Assembly: GCA_018263115.1 (NCBI GenBank)
Contig: JADFDC010000014.1
Location: forward strand, 1 to 51,268
Source of the DNA: Thiobacillus sp.
GTDB lineage: Bacteria; Pseudomonadota; Gammaproteobacteria; Burkholderiales; Thiobacillaceae
DNA length: 51,268 nt
Reading direction: 5' to 3'
Numbering within the stretch: position 1 is the first letter of the stretch; every line of letters begins with the position of its first letter. The notes under the pieces were generated by a model. It made no database searches. It had not been told where the DNA came from and worked only from the letters and a program-made list of their open reading frames with translations. Made by a program: the position numbers and the translations under genes. Below, piece by piece: positions 17,755 through 28,697 of the stretch.

Positions 17755-18645
17755 TTAATTCTGAACAGGTTTACTTTTATCTTTCAGCATGGCGCGCATG
17801 TCATCAAATCGCGCCAGCGCTTCCGGGTCAGGCTTGGGATAGGAAAGGTCAAGCGACTTCAGGGTATCGCGGATGATTTCCGCCACCGTCAGCCGCATGA
17901 AATCCTTGTTGTCGGCAGGTATGGCATACCACGGCGCCCACGGGCGCGAGGTTTCGTTCAGCGCTTCCTCGTAGGCCTGCTGGTACTTGTCCCAATGCGC
18001 GCGCTCGGCCACGTCCTTTTCGGAAAACTTCCAGTGCTTTTCCGGTTCCTCCAGGCGCGAGAGAAAACGCCTGCGCTGCTCGTCCTTTGAAACATTGAGG
18101 AAGAATTTCAGGATCACCGTTCCGTTGCGCGCCAGATGCTGCTCGTGCTCGCGGATGGATTCATACCGCCATTGCCAGAAATTCTTGTTGTTGACCCCAT
18201 TGGGCAGGCGCTGCGCGCCCAGGAATTCCGGATGCACCCGCACCACCAGGACTTCCTCGTAATAACTGCGGTTGAACACGCCGATGCGGCCGCGTTCCGG
18301 CAGGTGACGCGCGGTACGCCAGAGAAAATCGTGATCGAGCTCTTCGCTGGAGGGCACCTTGAACGAAGTCACATGACAACCCGCCGGATTCACCCCCGAG
18401 AGCACCGCGCGGATTGTGCCATCCTTGCCCGCTGCATCCATGGCCTGAAAGATTAACAGCAGCGAATAGCGATCATGCGCATACAGAACTTGCTGCAACT
18501 CAGCGATTTCCGCCACGCATTCCGCAAGACGCTGCTCGCAGGTTTCCTCGTCCGGTGCGTTTTTGCCGGGATCAGTGTCGGCTTTTTTCAGCTTGAAGCT
18601 GTTGTCGTCGGGAACGAGGAAGGGATGGGAGGAGGCCTTGAACAT
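17755..18645 (-). CDS. PPK2-family polyphosphate kinase
   Basis: Transfers phosphate between polyphosphate and nucleotides. The 296-residue protein has the PPK2 Walker A DAAGKDG at 70-76, the Walker B/lid region with RIGVFNRSYYEEVLVVRVHPE, and the basic lid KDEQRRRFLSRL. A C-terminal stretch WYAIPADNKDFMRLTVAEII is typical of the family. A single kinase domain excludes the double-domain PAP enzyme. The sequence most resembles the subgroup annotated as PPK2 class III or polyphosphate:nucleotide phosphotransferase; substrate (AMP, ADP or GDP) cannot be read directly. It may support energy storage. Confidence 0.9.
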   Translation of the reverse strand: MFKASSHPFLVPDDNSFKLKKADTDPGKNAPDEETCEQRLAECVAEIAELQQVLYAHDRYSLLLIFQAMDAAGKDGTIRAVLSGVNPAGCHVTSFKVPSSEELDHDFLWRTARHLPERGRIGVFNRSYYEEVLVVRVHPEFLGAQRLPNGVNNKNFWQWRYESIREHEQHLARNGTVILKFFLNVSKDEQRRRFLSRLEEPEKHWKFSEKDVAERAHWDKYQQAYEEALNETSRPWAPWYAIPADNKDFMRLTVAEIIRDTLKSLDLSYPKPDPEALARFDDMRAMLKDKSKPVQN

Positions 18646-18668
18646 GATTGGCTATTAATTCAACTTGT

Positions 18669-19064
18669 CTAAATAAAAATTGTAGCCAAGGAAATAACCA
18701 GTGCAATGACCGAAATTGCTAGCGCCCAAGACTGTTTACGATGCTCTTCTTGATGGCCTGCCAATATCGACACCAAATAAGGAAAATGAACGCAATGGCC
18801 TTTGCCTTTGCAATTTAAAAGAAACAATGGAACCAACGATCCATTTTCCTGCTTGTAACGATGCTTCTGATCAAGGTAGTAATAAAGCCGGCCAAATAAT
18901 AACTCAGGCCTGTATTTAAGCTTTTTGGAAATGGCTGAGATTTCTATTGGCAAATATGGATCATTCTCACCGCTACCATCTGCTAAAGGAGCTCCTGGAT
19001 AAGAAGATTGATACATCTCATAGATGCATTCAAGTACTTGGCGGTCTGAAGGATGCTTGCTCAA
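18669..19064 (-). CDS. AT-rich orphan tail-anchored protein
   Basis: Unrecognised 131-residue protein. Its DNA is visibly richer in A+T than every neighbour. Residues 1-105 are soluble and polar, with several Tyr-rich helical stretches (CIYEMYQSSYPG, GRLYYYLDQKHRYK). The C-terminus is a single hydrophobic segment (about 111-131, WALAISVIALVISLATIFI) ending at the stop, i.e. a tail anchor. It starts 12 bases after the gyrB stop in the same direction, so it could be co-transcribed with gyrB. Base composition and position suggest a horizontally acquired insert. Codon pattern supports a real gene but no function can be given. Confidence 0.7.
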   Translation of the reverse strand: MSKHPSDRQVLECIYEMYQSSYPGAPLADGSGENDPYLPIEISAISKKLKYRPELLFGRLYYYLDQKHRYKQENGSLVPLFLLNCKGKGHCVHFPYLVSILAGHQEEHRKQSWALAISVIALVISLATIFI

Positions 19065-19076
19065 TTAATCTGAAAA

Positions 19077-21521
<2,445 letters not shown>

Positions 21522-21536
21522 CTAGGTTGACTAGCT

Positions 21537-21584
21537 TTCCCCTCTCCCGTCAGGAGAGGGTGCCCGGAGGGCAGGTGAAGGTGA
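21537..21584. repeat. Palindromic repeat between dnaN and gyrB
   Basis: CCCTCTCCCGTCAGGAGAGGG forms a hairpin and is followed by TGCCCGGAGGGCAGGTGAAGG, a second small stem. This paired layout matches a dispersed element seen in intergenic regions of many proteobacteria. It may stabilise the transcript or attenuate gyrB expression relative to dnaN. Confidence 0.6.
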
Positions 21585-21595
21585 AGAAGAATTTT

Positions 21596-22699
21596 TTATA
21601 TGCGCATCGGCATGACGACATATTTGAAGCCGGGCTCCTTATCCGATGTCACCAGCATGCTGCTGTTGGGATCGGAGAACGACAGGGTGACTTCCTCCGA
21701 TGACAAGGCATTCAGACCGTCCTGCAGATAGGTGACGTTGAAACCGATGTCGAGCGGTTCTGAATCGTATTTGGCTTCGATCTCTTCCTGCGCTTCTTCC
21801 TGCTCGTTGTTGTTGCACACCACATTGAGCGAATTCGCGCCCATCACCAGCCGCACACCGCGAAATTTTTCATTGGAAAGAATGGCCGCGCGTTGCAATG
21901 CCTGGCTGGCGGTTTGCCGGTTGACGACAAGGTTCTTGTCATGCCCAACAGGCACCACGCGCTGGTAATCCGGAAACTTGCCATCGACGATTTTGGATAC
22001 CAGCTGGGTTCCGCCCAGTTCGATCGTGACCTGGTTTTCGCCAACTCTTAGCGTGACCGGATCTTCGGTTTCCTGCAGTAGCTTGGTCAGTTCGATGACG
22101 GTCTTGCGCGGGATGATGACATCCTTCTGCGGGCCGGCTTTTTCCAGTTTGGTTTCCGCCAGAGACAGACGATGGCCGTCTGTCGCAACCACTCTCAGCG
22201 TGGTTCCATCCAGTACCAGCAACATGCCATTCAGGTAATAACGGATGTCCTGCTGCGCCATGGCAAACTGCACCAGTTGCAGTTGGTGCTTGAGCGTCTT
22301 TTGTGGCAGCGTGACTTCTCCCGCCACGCCCGCGCCCGTTTCCATGCGAGGGAAATCCGCCGCGGGCAGGGTTTGCAGCGTGAACTTGGATTTGCCGGCC
22401 TTGACCTCGAGCTGGCTATCCTTGCTGTCGAGCTTGACCTTGGCATCGTCCGGCAGGGCGCGCACGATATCAAACAGTTTGCGTGCCGCGACGGTAATCG
22501 AGAAATCATCGCCGGGCTTGCCTTCCAGTGCCGTACTGACCTGCAATTCCAGATCAGTTGCCAGCAACGAGAGGCGGCCGTTCTGGCGCTGTAATAGAAC
22601 ATTGGAAAGAATGGGCAGGGTATGGCGCTTTTCCACGACCCCGACTGTGGCGGCTAGCGGGGTAAGCAGACTGTTGCGTTCTGTTTCCAGTAGTACCAT
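21596..22699 (-). CDS. dnaN: DNA polymerase III sliding clamp (beta subunit)
   Basis: Ring-shaped processivity clamp. The 367-residue length equals the usual 366-367. It has the three-fold repeated clamp fold and the conserved C-terminus YVVMPMRI, where most clamps end in M-P-M-R-[IL]. An AAGGA ribosome binding site precedes ATG 22699. The 189-base gap to dnaA is longer than usual and carries near-consensus DnaA boxes, so dnaN may have its own control besides read-through from dnaA. Confidence 0.98.
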   Translation of the reverse strand: MVLLETERNSLLTPLAATVGVVEKRHTLPILSNVLLQRQNGRLSLLATDLELQVSTALEGKPGDDFSITVAARKLFDIVRALPDDAKVKLDSKDSQLEVKAGKSKFTLQTLPAADFPRMETGAGVAGEVTLPQKTLKHQLQLVQFAMAQQDIRYYLNGMLLVLDGTTLRVVATDGHRLSLAETKLEKAGPQKDVIIPRKTVIELTKLLQETEDPVTLRVGENQVTIELGGTQLVSKIVDGKFPDYQRVVPVGHDKNLVVNRQTASQALQRAAILSNEKFRGVRLVMGANSLNVVCNNNEQEEAQEEIEAKYDSEPLDIGFNVTYLQDGLNALSSEEVTLSFSDPNSSMLVTSDKEPGFKYVVMPMRI

Positions 22700-22740
22700 T
22701 TATATATTCCTTGTGTTCATTGTTTGGTGGACAGGAAATC

Positions 22741-22883
22741 CGGGGATAACCCGATCACGGCCAGGCATGAGACGGCGTTCCCGGTTGTTAAAGCCAGTGG
22801 ATAAGAATGGGGTGTCTGTGGACGAATGTGGACACTTTTGCTGTTTGCTTGAAAGTTCGAAAACTTATTCATGTTTATACCCA
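22741..22883. other. Cluster of near-consensus DnaA boxes, dnaA-dnaN gap
   Basis: Against TTATNCACA I see two 8-of-9 matches: AGTGGATAA (22796-22804, reverse of TTATCCACT) and TTATACCCA (22875-22883). Four 7-of-9 matches also occur: 22741-22749, 22817-22825, 22827-22835 and 22865-22873. Six boxes in about 140 bases suggest a replication origin or a DnaA-controlled regulatory region. Which of the two dnaA flanks is the true origin cannot be decided by eye. Confidence 0.5.
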
Positions 22884-22888
22884 ATCCG

Positions 22889-24253
22889 CTAACTGGTTAG
22901 TGTTTGCAGCAACACCAGATAGTCACGGCTGATGTCCTGTTCCTGCTCGCGCAGTTCGGCAACCTTGCGGCAGGCGTGCAAAACCGTTGTGTGATCGCGG
23001 CCGCCGAATGAGTCACCAATTTCCGGCAGGGAAAGGTGAGTGAGTTCCTTGGCCAGCGCCATGGCAATCTGGCGGGGGCGCGCCAGGTTGCGGGTGCGTT
23101 TTTTGGAAAACATGTCCGCGACTTTTATCTTGTAGAAATCGGCCACGGTTTTCTGGATGTTTTCAATCGAAACCTGCTTGTGAGCCGAGGCGATCAGGTC
23201 GCGCAGGGCATCCTTGACCAAATCAAGCGTCATGGGCTTTTCGGTAAATCGCGCATAGGCCACCACGCGCTTGAGCGCGCCTTCAAGCTCGCGCACATTC
23301 GAGCGCACCTGCTTGGCGATGAAAAACGCAACATTCTCATCCAGCTTGATGTCGTCGGCCTGAGCTTTCTTTTGCAGGATGGCGACCCGCATTTCCAGTT
23401 CCGGCGGTTCGATGGCGACAGTCAGGCCCCAGGCAAAGCGGGATTTCAGGCGGTCTTCGATGCCTGACAATTCCTTGGGAAACGTGTCGCTGGTGATGAC
23501 GATCTGCTTCTTGTTTTCGATCAGCCCGTTGAAGACATAAAAGAATTCTTCCTGAGTGCGATCTTTTTGAGCAAAGAACTGGATGTCATCGATCAGCAGC
23601 ACATCCAGGGTCAGATAATGCTTCTTGAAATCCTCGAAATTGCGGTGTCGATAGGCTTTAACCATATCGTTTACATAATCGTTGGCGTGAATGTAGCTGA
23701 TGCGGGCCGCAGGATTCAGGATACGGATCTGGTTGCCGATGGCCTGGAGTAAATGGGTCTTGCCCAGGCCGACACCGCCATAAATAAATAGCGGGTTGTA
23801 GGCGACACCGGCGTTTTCCGCCACTTGCAGCGCGGCCGCTCGCGCCAGCTGGTTGGCACGACCGCTGACAAACGTATCAAACGTGAATTGCGGGTTGATG
23901 CGCATGCCGGGCGAGCTGTTATCTGCTGCCGGGGTGCTGGGTAAAGCCGCTGCAGGCGAAGCTGCATAAGCGACAGTTTGATGGCTGGCGGGTCGGGGAA
24001 GCAGGGAAAACTCAAAGAGTTTGGTTGAGCCAAAGTAATCCAGCGCCCACTCCTCCAGACGGACGGAAAATTTGTCGCGGATCCAGTCGAGCACAAAACG
24101 GTTAGGTGCCGAAATTTTTAATGCCCCCTCGTTTTCCTGGCAGGAAAGCGGCTTGATCCACGTATTGAACTGCTGCGGCGTCAGTTCTGTACGCAGGCGG
24201 GCCAGGCAGTTTTCCCAGAAGGAATCAAATGACGTAGGGGAGGCGGAGACCAT
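22889..24253 (-). CDS. dnaA: Chromosomal replication initiator DnaA
   Basis: Binds DnaA boxes at the origin and opens DNA using ATP. The 454-residue protein has domain I (1-85, FWENCLARLRTELTP), a short linker rich in Ala/Pro (about 92-115), the AAA+ domain with Walker A GGVGLGKTHL, Walker B VLLIDDIQF and the sensor/Arg-finger SRFAWGLTV, and the C-terminal DNA-binding domain with the signature GGRDHTTVLHACRKV. It faces rpmH divergently across a 174-base gap that contains a perfect DnaA box, suggesting autoregulation. Confidence 0.98.
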   Translation of the reverse strand: MVSASPTSFDSFWENCLARLRTELTPQQFNTWIKPLSCQENEGALKISAPNRFVLDWIRDKFSVRLEEWALDYFGSTKLFEFSLLPRPASHQTVAYAASPAAALPSTPAADNSSPGMRINPQFTFDTFVSGRANQLARAAALQVAENAGVAYNPLFIYGGVGLGKTHLLQAIGNQIRILNPAARISYIHANDYVNDMVKAYRHRNFEDFKKHYLTLDVLLIDDIQFFAQKDRTQEEFFYVFNGLIENKKQIVITSDTFPKELSGIEDRLKSRFAWGLTVAIEPPELEMRVAILQKKAQADDIKLDENVAFFIAKQVRSNVRELEGALKRVVAYARFTEKPMTLDLVKDALRDLIASAHKQVSIENIQKTVADFYKIKVADMFSKKRTRNLARPRQIAMALAKELTHLSLPEIGDSFGGRDHTTVLHACRKVAELREQEQDISRDYLVLLQTLTS

Positions 24254-24302
24254 TAGAATATGACGCTTATTAGAAGTGGAATTTTACTCCTATCGGGCTC
24301 AC

Positions 24303-24311
24303 TTATCCACA
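24303..24311 (+). promoter_or_regulatory. Perfect DnaA box TTATCCACA
   Basis: Exact match to the consensus, 50 bases upstream of dnaA and about 30 bases upstream of its TCTAAT element. Well placed for DnaA to repress its own promoter. Confidence 0.8.
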
Positions 24312-24343
24312 GGACGGCGAGAACCTTCAAAGAAGTCCATGCC

Positions 24344-24373
24344 TTGACAGAGAGGGGGGTAAACGCGTCTAAT
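24344..24373 (+). promoter_or_regulatory. Sigma-70 promoter of rpmH
   Basis: Perfect -35 TTGACA (24344-24349), 18-base spacer, -10 TCTAAT (24368-24373, five of six). It would drive rpmH-rnpA-yidD-yidC, consistent with high expression of L34. Confidence 0.75.
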
Positions 24374-24427
24374 AAGCGGTTTTTTCAGGGCTTTTTTGGC
24401 CCGCTCTTTGTGAAAAGGCAGTAAAAA

Positions 24428-24562
24428 ATGAAACGTACCTATCAGCCTTCCGTTACCCGCCGCAAGCGTACTCATGGTTTTCTGGTCCGCATGAAGACTC
24501 GTGGCGGCCGCGCCGTCATTAATGCACGTCGCGCCAAGGGCCGTCATCGCCTGGCAGTTTAA
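24428..24562 (+). CDS. rpmH: 50S ribosomal protein L34
   Basis: Reading from ATG 24428 gives 44 residues, [18 protein letters not shown] to KGRHRLAV, the exact length and sequence pattern of L34. Highly basic, as expected for an rRNA-binding protein of the large subunit. It is followed nine bases later by rnpA, the universal pairing. The upstream AAAGGCAG is a weak ribosome binding site, but the promoter is strong. Confidence 0.98.
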   Translation: MKRTYQPSVTRRKRTHGFLVRMKTRGGRAVINARRAKGRHRLAV

Positions 24563-24571
24563 GTATTTCGA

Positions 24572-24925
24572 TTGTCTGCGGGTCAAACGTTTTCCCGCAA
24601 CCAGCGCTTGTTGCAGGCGGCGGAGTTTGAAGCGGTGATGGCGTACCGGTGCGCGGTGCGCTCACGTTGCTTTCAGGTCATGGGTCGGCCCAATGAACTG
24701 GGCCATGCGCGACTGGGCATGATTGTGTCCAAACGCCTGTTTGCCCGGGCGGTGGACCGCAACCATATGCGGCGGCTGATCCGGGAAACCTTCAGGCTAT
24801 CGTCTGGTGCGCTACCCGCGCTGGACCTGGTTGTCAGACCGTACATCAAATTCGGGGAAGGTTCGATCGCCGAAGATTTGCAGGCGGCATTTGTCAGCGC
24901 GGCAGCCAAATGCGGCAAATCCTGA
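24572..24925 (+). CDS. rnpA: Ribonuclease P protein component
   Basis: Protein cofactor of RNase P, which matures tRNA 5' ends. 117 residues from a TTG start at 24572, nine bases after rpmH; no ATG lies suitably near and family members begin at this point. The central motif [17 protein letters not shown] is the RNR signature of the family that contacts the catalytic RNA. Its last 16 bases overlap yidD. Confidence 0.95.
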   Translation: MSAGQTFSRNQRLLQAAEFEAVMAYRCAVRSRCFQVMGRPNELGHARLGMIVSKRLFARAVDRNHMRRLIRETFRLSSGALPALDLVVRPYIKFGEGSIAEDLQAAFVSAAAKCGKS

Positions 24926-25119
24926 TCTGGCTGGTAAAGGGCTATCAAAGCTTGATCAGCCCTTTGTTGCCGCCCAGTTGCCGCTATCTGCCTAGCTGTT
25001 CCGAGTACACGCTGGAAGCTTTGCGCAAACACGGTGCGATTAAAGGCGGCTGGCTTGCGATAAGACGCATTAGCCGCTGCAGGCCGGGCTGCCCGGGCGG
25101 ACATGACCCGGTTCCTTAA
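24910..25119 (+). CDS. yidD: Membrane protein insertion efficiency factor YidD
   Basis: Small 69-residue membrane-associated protein that helps YidC. Carries the family hallmark: an amphipathic N-terminus ([19 protein letters not shown]), then [17 protein letters not shown] and [15 protein letters not shown] with the conserved cysteines. It overlaps the end of rnpA and precedes yidC by 47 bases, the standard order. Confidence 0.96.
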   Translation: MRQILIWLVKGYQSLISPLLPPSCRYLPSCSEYTLEALRKHGAIKGGWLAIRRISRCRPGCPGGHDPVP

Positions 25120-25166
25120 TAGAATCAAGATACGATAGTCGCCACACTAAGGTCGAAATCATAAAC

Positions 25167-26810
25167 ATGGACAATCAACGCCTGATACTTTTCGTAGTGT
25201 TTTCATTTTCCCTCTTGTTGTTGTGGGAAGCATGGCAGGCCAAGGATTTACCGCCGCCGCAGGAAACACCCGCACCCGTGCAACAGGCAGCCTCTGGCGT
25301 TCCGGCAGCCACCCAGGGCACGCAGGCTGTGCAGCAGCCTGACCAGCAGGCGCCGCAATCGACGGGAATTACCGCTGGTGCACGGGCCATCGTCGAGACA
25401 GGCGTGATGCGCGTGGAAATCGATGCCAATGGCGGCGATCTGCGCAGGCTGGAGCTGACCGGTTACCACGAGGTCGATGATTCGAAAAGGACCCTGGTTT
25501 TATTGCAGGACAAGGCTGATCGCCCGTATGTCGTGCAAAGCGGTCTGCTGTGGGGTTTGCCGACGCACAAGGATGTATTCCAGCTGGCGCCGGGCACATA
25601 CAAGTTGAGCGGCGAGTCGTTGAGTATACCGTTGACCTGGACCAACCCGGAAAACGGCGTGAGCGTGGAAAAAACCTATGTTTTCCATCGTGGAAGCTAT
25701 CAGGTCAACGTCACGGAAAAAATTACCAATTCGGGCTCGCAGCCAGTTCAACTGGAGCGGTATGGCCAACTGGTGCGACATGGCCAGCCGCCCGTGGGCG
25801 AGTCAAAATTCATGTATACCTTTACCGGCCCGGCGGTATACACGGATGCAGCCAAGTTTCAGAAGATCAAGTTTGAAGACATTGCCGATGGCGATGCGGA
25901 ATTTCAGAAATTGGCCAAGGACGGCTGGGTCGGCATGCTGCAACATCACTTTGTCGCAGCCTGGCTGCCAAAGACCGGCACGGATCGTACGTATTACACG
26001 GAAAAATTGAGTGAAGACTTGTTCTCGGCAGGGTACAAGCAACCCTATGGCACGCTTGCGCCCGGACAGACGATTACGCTGAATTCGGCTTTGTATATCG
26101 GTCCGCAGATCCAGAAAAACCTGGAAGCCGCAGCGCCCGGACTGGATCTGACCCGCGACTATGGCTGGCTGACCCCGCTGGCGGCACCCATGTTCTGGGT
26201 GCTGGAAAAGATTCATGCTTTTGTCGGCAACTGGGGCTGGGCCATCGTGATCTTTACCGTGCTCCTGAAACTGGCGCTGTTTCCCTTGTCGGCATCGGGC
26301 TACAAGGGGATGGCGCAGATGCGCGCGCTGGGCCCCAAGCTGCAGAAGATGAAAGAGATGTACGGAGACGACCGCCAGAAACTGCATCAGGCCATGGCCG
26401 ACATGTACAAGAAGGAAAAGGTCAATCCGCTTGGCGGCTGCATGCCGATCCTGATGCAGATTCCGATTTTCATTGCGCTGTACTATGTGCTGATTGCCGC
26501 AGTGGAAATGCGCGGCGCACCTTGGATGGGCTGGATTACCGATCTGTCCGCGCCCGATCCGTTTTATGTGCTGCCGGTGCTGATGGGCATCACGTCCATT
26601 ATCCAGGTCAAGCTCAACCCCACGCCGCCTGATCCCATCCAGGCCAAGGTCATGATGGCCATGCCCATCGTCTTCAGCGTGATGTTCATTTTCTTCGCCT
26701 CCGGCCTGGTGTTGTACTGGCTGGTCAACAACATCTTGTCCATTGCCCAGCAGTGGTACATGAACAAGAAGTTCGATTCGGGTAGTGCGGCTACCCATGC
26801 AAAAAAATAA
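25167..26810 (+). CDS. yidC: Membrane protein insertase YidC
   Basis: Inserts proteins into the inner membrane with or without SecYEG. 547 residues: first membrane segment at 4-20 ([15 protein letters not shown]), a Pro/Gln-rich linker (about 27-62), the large periplasmic beta domain (about 65-340), then the conserved five-helix core from about 350 with [16 protein letters not shown] and [20 protein letters not shown]. Typical Gram-negative length. The stop overlaps the mnmE start by 14 bases. Confidence 0.97.
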   Translation: MDNQRLILFVVFSFSLLLLWEAWQAKDLPPPQETPAPVQQAASGVPAATQGTQAVQQPDQQAPQSTGITAGARAIVETGVMRVEIDANGGDLRRLELTGYHEVDDSKRTLVLLQDKADRPYVVQSGLLWGLPTHKDVFQLAPGTYKLSGESLSIPLTWTNPENGVSVEKTYVFHRGSYQVNVTEKITNSGSQPVQLERYGQLVRHGQPPVGESKFMYTFTGPAVYTDAAKFQKIKFEDIADGDAEFQKLAKDGWVGMLQHHFVAAWLPKTGTDRTYYTEKLSEDLFSAGYKQPYGTLAPGQTITLNSALYIGPQIQKNLEAAAPGLDLTRDYGWLTPLAAPMFWVLEKIHAFVGNWGWAIVIFTVLLKLALFPLSASGYKGMAQMRALGPKLQKMKEMYGDDRQKLHQAMADMYKKEKVNPLGGCMPILMQIPIFIALYYVLIAAVEMRGAPWMGWITDLSAPDPFYVLPVLMGITSIIQVKLNPTPPDPIQAKVMMAMPIVFSVMFIFFASGLVLYWLVNNILSIAQQWYMNKKFDSGSAATHAKK

Positions 26811-28137
26811 TTCGGAAGTAATTTGTGCCATCGCCACGCCGCCCGGGCGCGGCGGCATTGGCGTAGTGCGCATTTCGGGCAACAATCTGGAATCCGTTGC
26901 CGGGGGGCTGATTGGCAGGTTGCCCAGACCGCGCTACGCCACCTACACAAGCTTTCTGGACGCCAGCGGCCAGTCCATCGATCAGGGCATAGCCCTGTAT
27001 TTTTCCGCGCCGCATTCCTTTACCGGTGAACACGTACTGGAGCTGCAAGGCCATGGCGGTCCGGCAGTGATGCAGGCGCTGCTCAATCGCTGTCTTGAGC
27101 TTGGCGCGAGACTGGCCATGCCCGGAGAATTTACCCAGCGGGCGTTTCTTAACGGCAAGCTGGATCTGGCGCAGGCCGAAAGCGTGGCCGATCTGATCGA
27201 TGCCTCGTCCATCGAGGCGGCTCGTTCCGCATTGCAATCCCTGTCAGGCGAATTTTCGCGCCGGATTCAAATCATGCAAACCCGCCTGACCGAACTGCGC
27301 ATGCGCGTGGAGGCGAGTCTCGATTTTCCCGAAGAAGAAGACATCGTCGAAGCGGAAAGGGAAAAAGTCCGCAAAGGTATCGACGTCACGCTGGAAGAGC
27401 TGGCCGGTGTGCTGGCTGCCGCAAAACAGGGTGCATTATTGCGCGAAGGCGTGCATGTCGCATTGATCGGCCAGCCCAATGTGGGAAAATCCAGCCTGAT
27501 GAACGCACTGGCAGGGGAAGAAATCGCCATCGTGACAGATGTCGCGGGTACAACGCGAGATGCGCTACGACAGGAAATTCAGGTTTCTGGCGTGAGTTTT
27601 CATCTCATCGACACAGCGGGCCTGCGCGAGACCACGGACACAGTCGAACAGATGGGCATTGCCCGCACCTGGACAGCGGTGGAAAAGGCTGGCATCGCGC
27701 TACTGCTGGTGGATAGCCAGCACGGATTGGGTGAAGCAGAGCTGAAGATCATCGATAAACTGCCTGCCGGGATTACCCGCATTACGGTCCACAACAAAAT
27801 AGATCTTTCAGGGGAAGCCCCTCGCTGTGAATCAGGAACCGAGGTTTGGCTATCGGCGAGAACCGGTGAAGGCATCGATTTGTTATGTGCGGAATTACTG
27901 CGGATTGCAGGGTGGCAACCGACGGGAGAGGGCGGATTCATGGCGCGCCGCCGTCACCTCGCTGCACTTGGCTGCGCGCAATCGCATTTGAACATGGCGC
28001 TGGAAATATCGGGCCAACTGGAATTACAGGCTGAAGAACTCAGACTGTCTCAGGAGGCGCTGTCTGAAATTACCGGCGAATTTACGCCGGATGATCTGCT
28101 GGGCGAAATATTCAGCCGGTTTTGCATCGGAAAGTAG
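26797..28137 (+). CDS. mnmE: tRNA modification GTPase MnmE
   Basis: With MnmG it makes the 5-carboxymethylaminomethyl group on U34 of certain tRNAs. ATG 26797, inside the end of yidC, is preferred over GTG 26785; the product has 446 residues starting [20 protein letters not shown]. An N-terminal tetrahydrofolate-binding domain (1-118) is followed by helical arms and the G domain with G1 [11 protein letters not shown]3 DTAGLRET and G4 VHNKID. The catalytic C-terminal CIGK is present. MnmG is 5.7 kb downstream rather than adjacent. Confidence 0.97.
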   Translation: MQKNNSEVICAIATPPGRGGIGVVRISGNNLESVAGGLIGRLPRPRYATYTSFLDASGQSIDQGIALYFSAPHSFTGEHVLELQGHGGPAVMQALLNRCLELGARLAMPGEFTQRAFLNGKLDLAQAESVADLIDASSIEAARSALQSLSGEFSRRIQIMQTRLTELRMRVEASLDFPEEEDIVEAEREKVRKGIDVTLEELAGVLAAAKQGALLREGVHVALIGQPNVGKSSLMNALAGEEIAIVTDVAGTTRDALRQEIQVSGVSFHLIDTAGLRETTDTVEQMGIARTWTAVEKAGIALLLVDSQHGLGEAELKIIDKLPAGITRITVHNKIDLSGEAPRCESGTEVWLSARTGEGIDLLCAELLRIAGWQPTGEGGFMARRRHLAALGCAQSHLNMALEISGQLELQAEELRLSQEALSEITGEFTPDDLLGEIFSRFCIGK

Positions 28138-28142
28138 TCGAT

Positions 28143-28697
28143 CTACTGAAAGACCACGGTTTTAATGGCGGCTTCGAAATCCGCGACCGCCTTCGGGAAG
28201 TAAACCAACCCAGGCGCCTCAAAAATAAAGGCCAGCCGCCCTTTCTGATCAACCAGGGCATAGGTAAGGCGTTCAATGGGCAGGCCGCGTTCGTTTTTCC
28301 AGCGAGTGTGCACGCGCACGGCGGGCTTTCCGCCGAGGCTGGCGGGCTGGTTGGAGAGGACGGTAAAACTGCCGCGTGTATCGACGGCTTTCTGCTCGGC
28401 GATGACCAGTTCTGCGACTTCCTGCGGCAGCAATTCTGCGCTGGTCTTGCGCTTGGTTCGCGGGAGCTCCCGGTCATGTTTTTCGCGGTCGGTGGCGATG
28501 AAGTTCAGCAGCGGACCGTCTCGCGAGAGGAAAATATCAAAGACATCGTAGTTGCGCCTGACCCAGCCCATGGGCGCTTCCAGCGTGTAATCGTCCTTGA
28601 CCTTGATCAGACGGTTATTGGGATCGACCGCAGACCACGGTGCGCATCCGGCAATGAGCAGGGTCAACATAAAGGGAAGCAATAGCCTGCGCATCAT
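28143..28697 (-). CDS. Hypothetical lipoprotein, third gene of exported-protein operon
   Basis: Unrecognised 184-residue protein with a clear lipoprotein signal: MMRRLLLPFMLTLLIAGC, lipobox LIAGC, so the mature N-terminus is Cys18. The mature part (about 165 residues) has a pattern of amphipathic strands, and LVDQKGRLAFIFEAPG near the end. The ATG overlaps the stop of the preceding M48 peptidase gene by four bases (ATGA), and that gene overlaps its own predecessor in the same way, so the three are translationally coupled. The gene converges on mnmE, with stops five bases apart. Function unknown; a partner or substrate of the peptidase is a reasonable guess. Confidence 0.85.
   Translation of the reverse strand: MMRRLLLPFMLTLLIAGCAPWSAVDPNNRLIKVKDDYTLEAPMGWVRRNYDVFDIFLSRDGPLLNFIATDREKHDRELPRTKRKTSAELLPQEVAELVIAEQKAVDTRGSFTVLSNQPASLGGKPAVRVHTRWKNERGLPIERLTYALVDQKGRLAFIFEAPGLVYFPKAVADFEAAIKTVVFQ

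Larger units (their letters stand above)
24254..24427. other. Origin-type dnaA-rpmH intergenic region
   Basis: Divergent gap holding one perfect DnaA box, a strong rpmH promoter and an 11-base perfect inverted repeat: CGCTTATTAGA at 24264-24274 and TCTAATAAGCG at 24368-24378. Read on each outgoing strand the repeat gives the same TCTAATAAGCG, placing an identical -10-like element in front of both dnaA and rpmH. This location is a common oriC site in proteobacteria, but box density is lower than in the dnaA-dnaN gap. Confidence 0.5.

Noticed and set aside
25803-26885. Antisense reading frame of 360 codons opposite yidC
   Set aside because: Mirror of a conserved gene, no recognisable domain.
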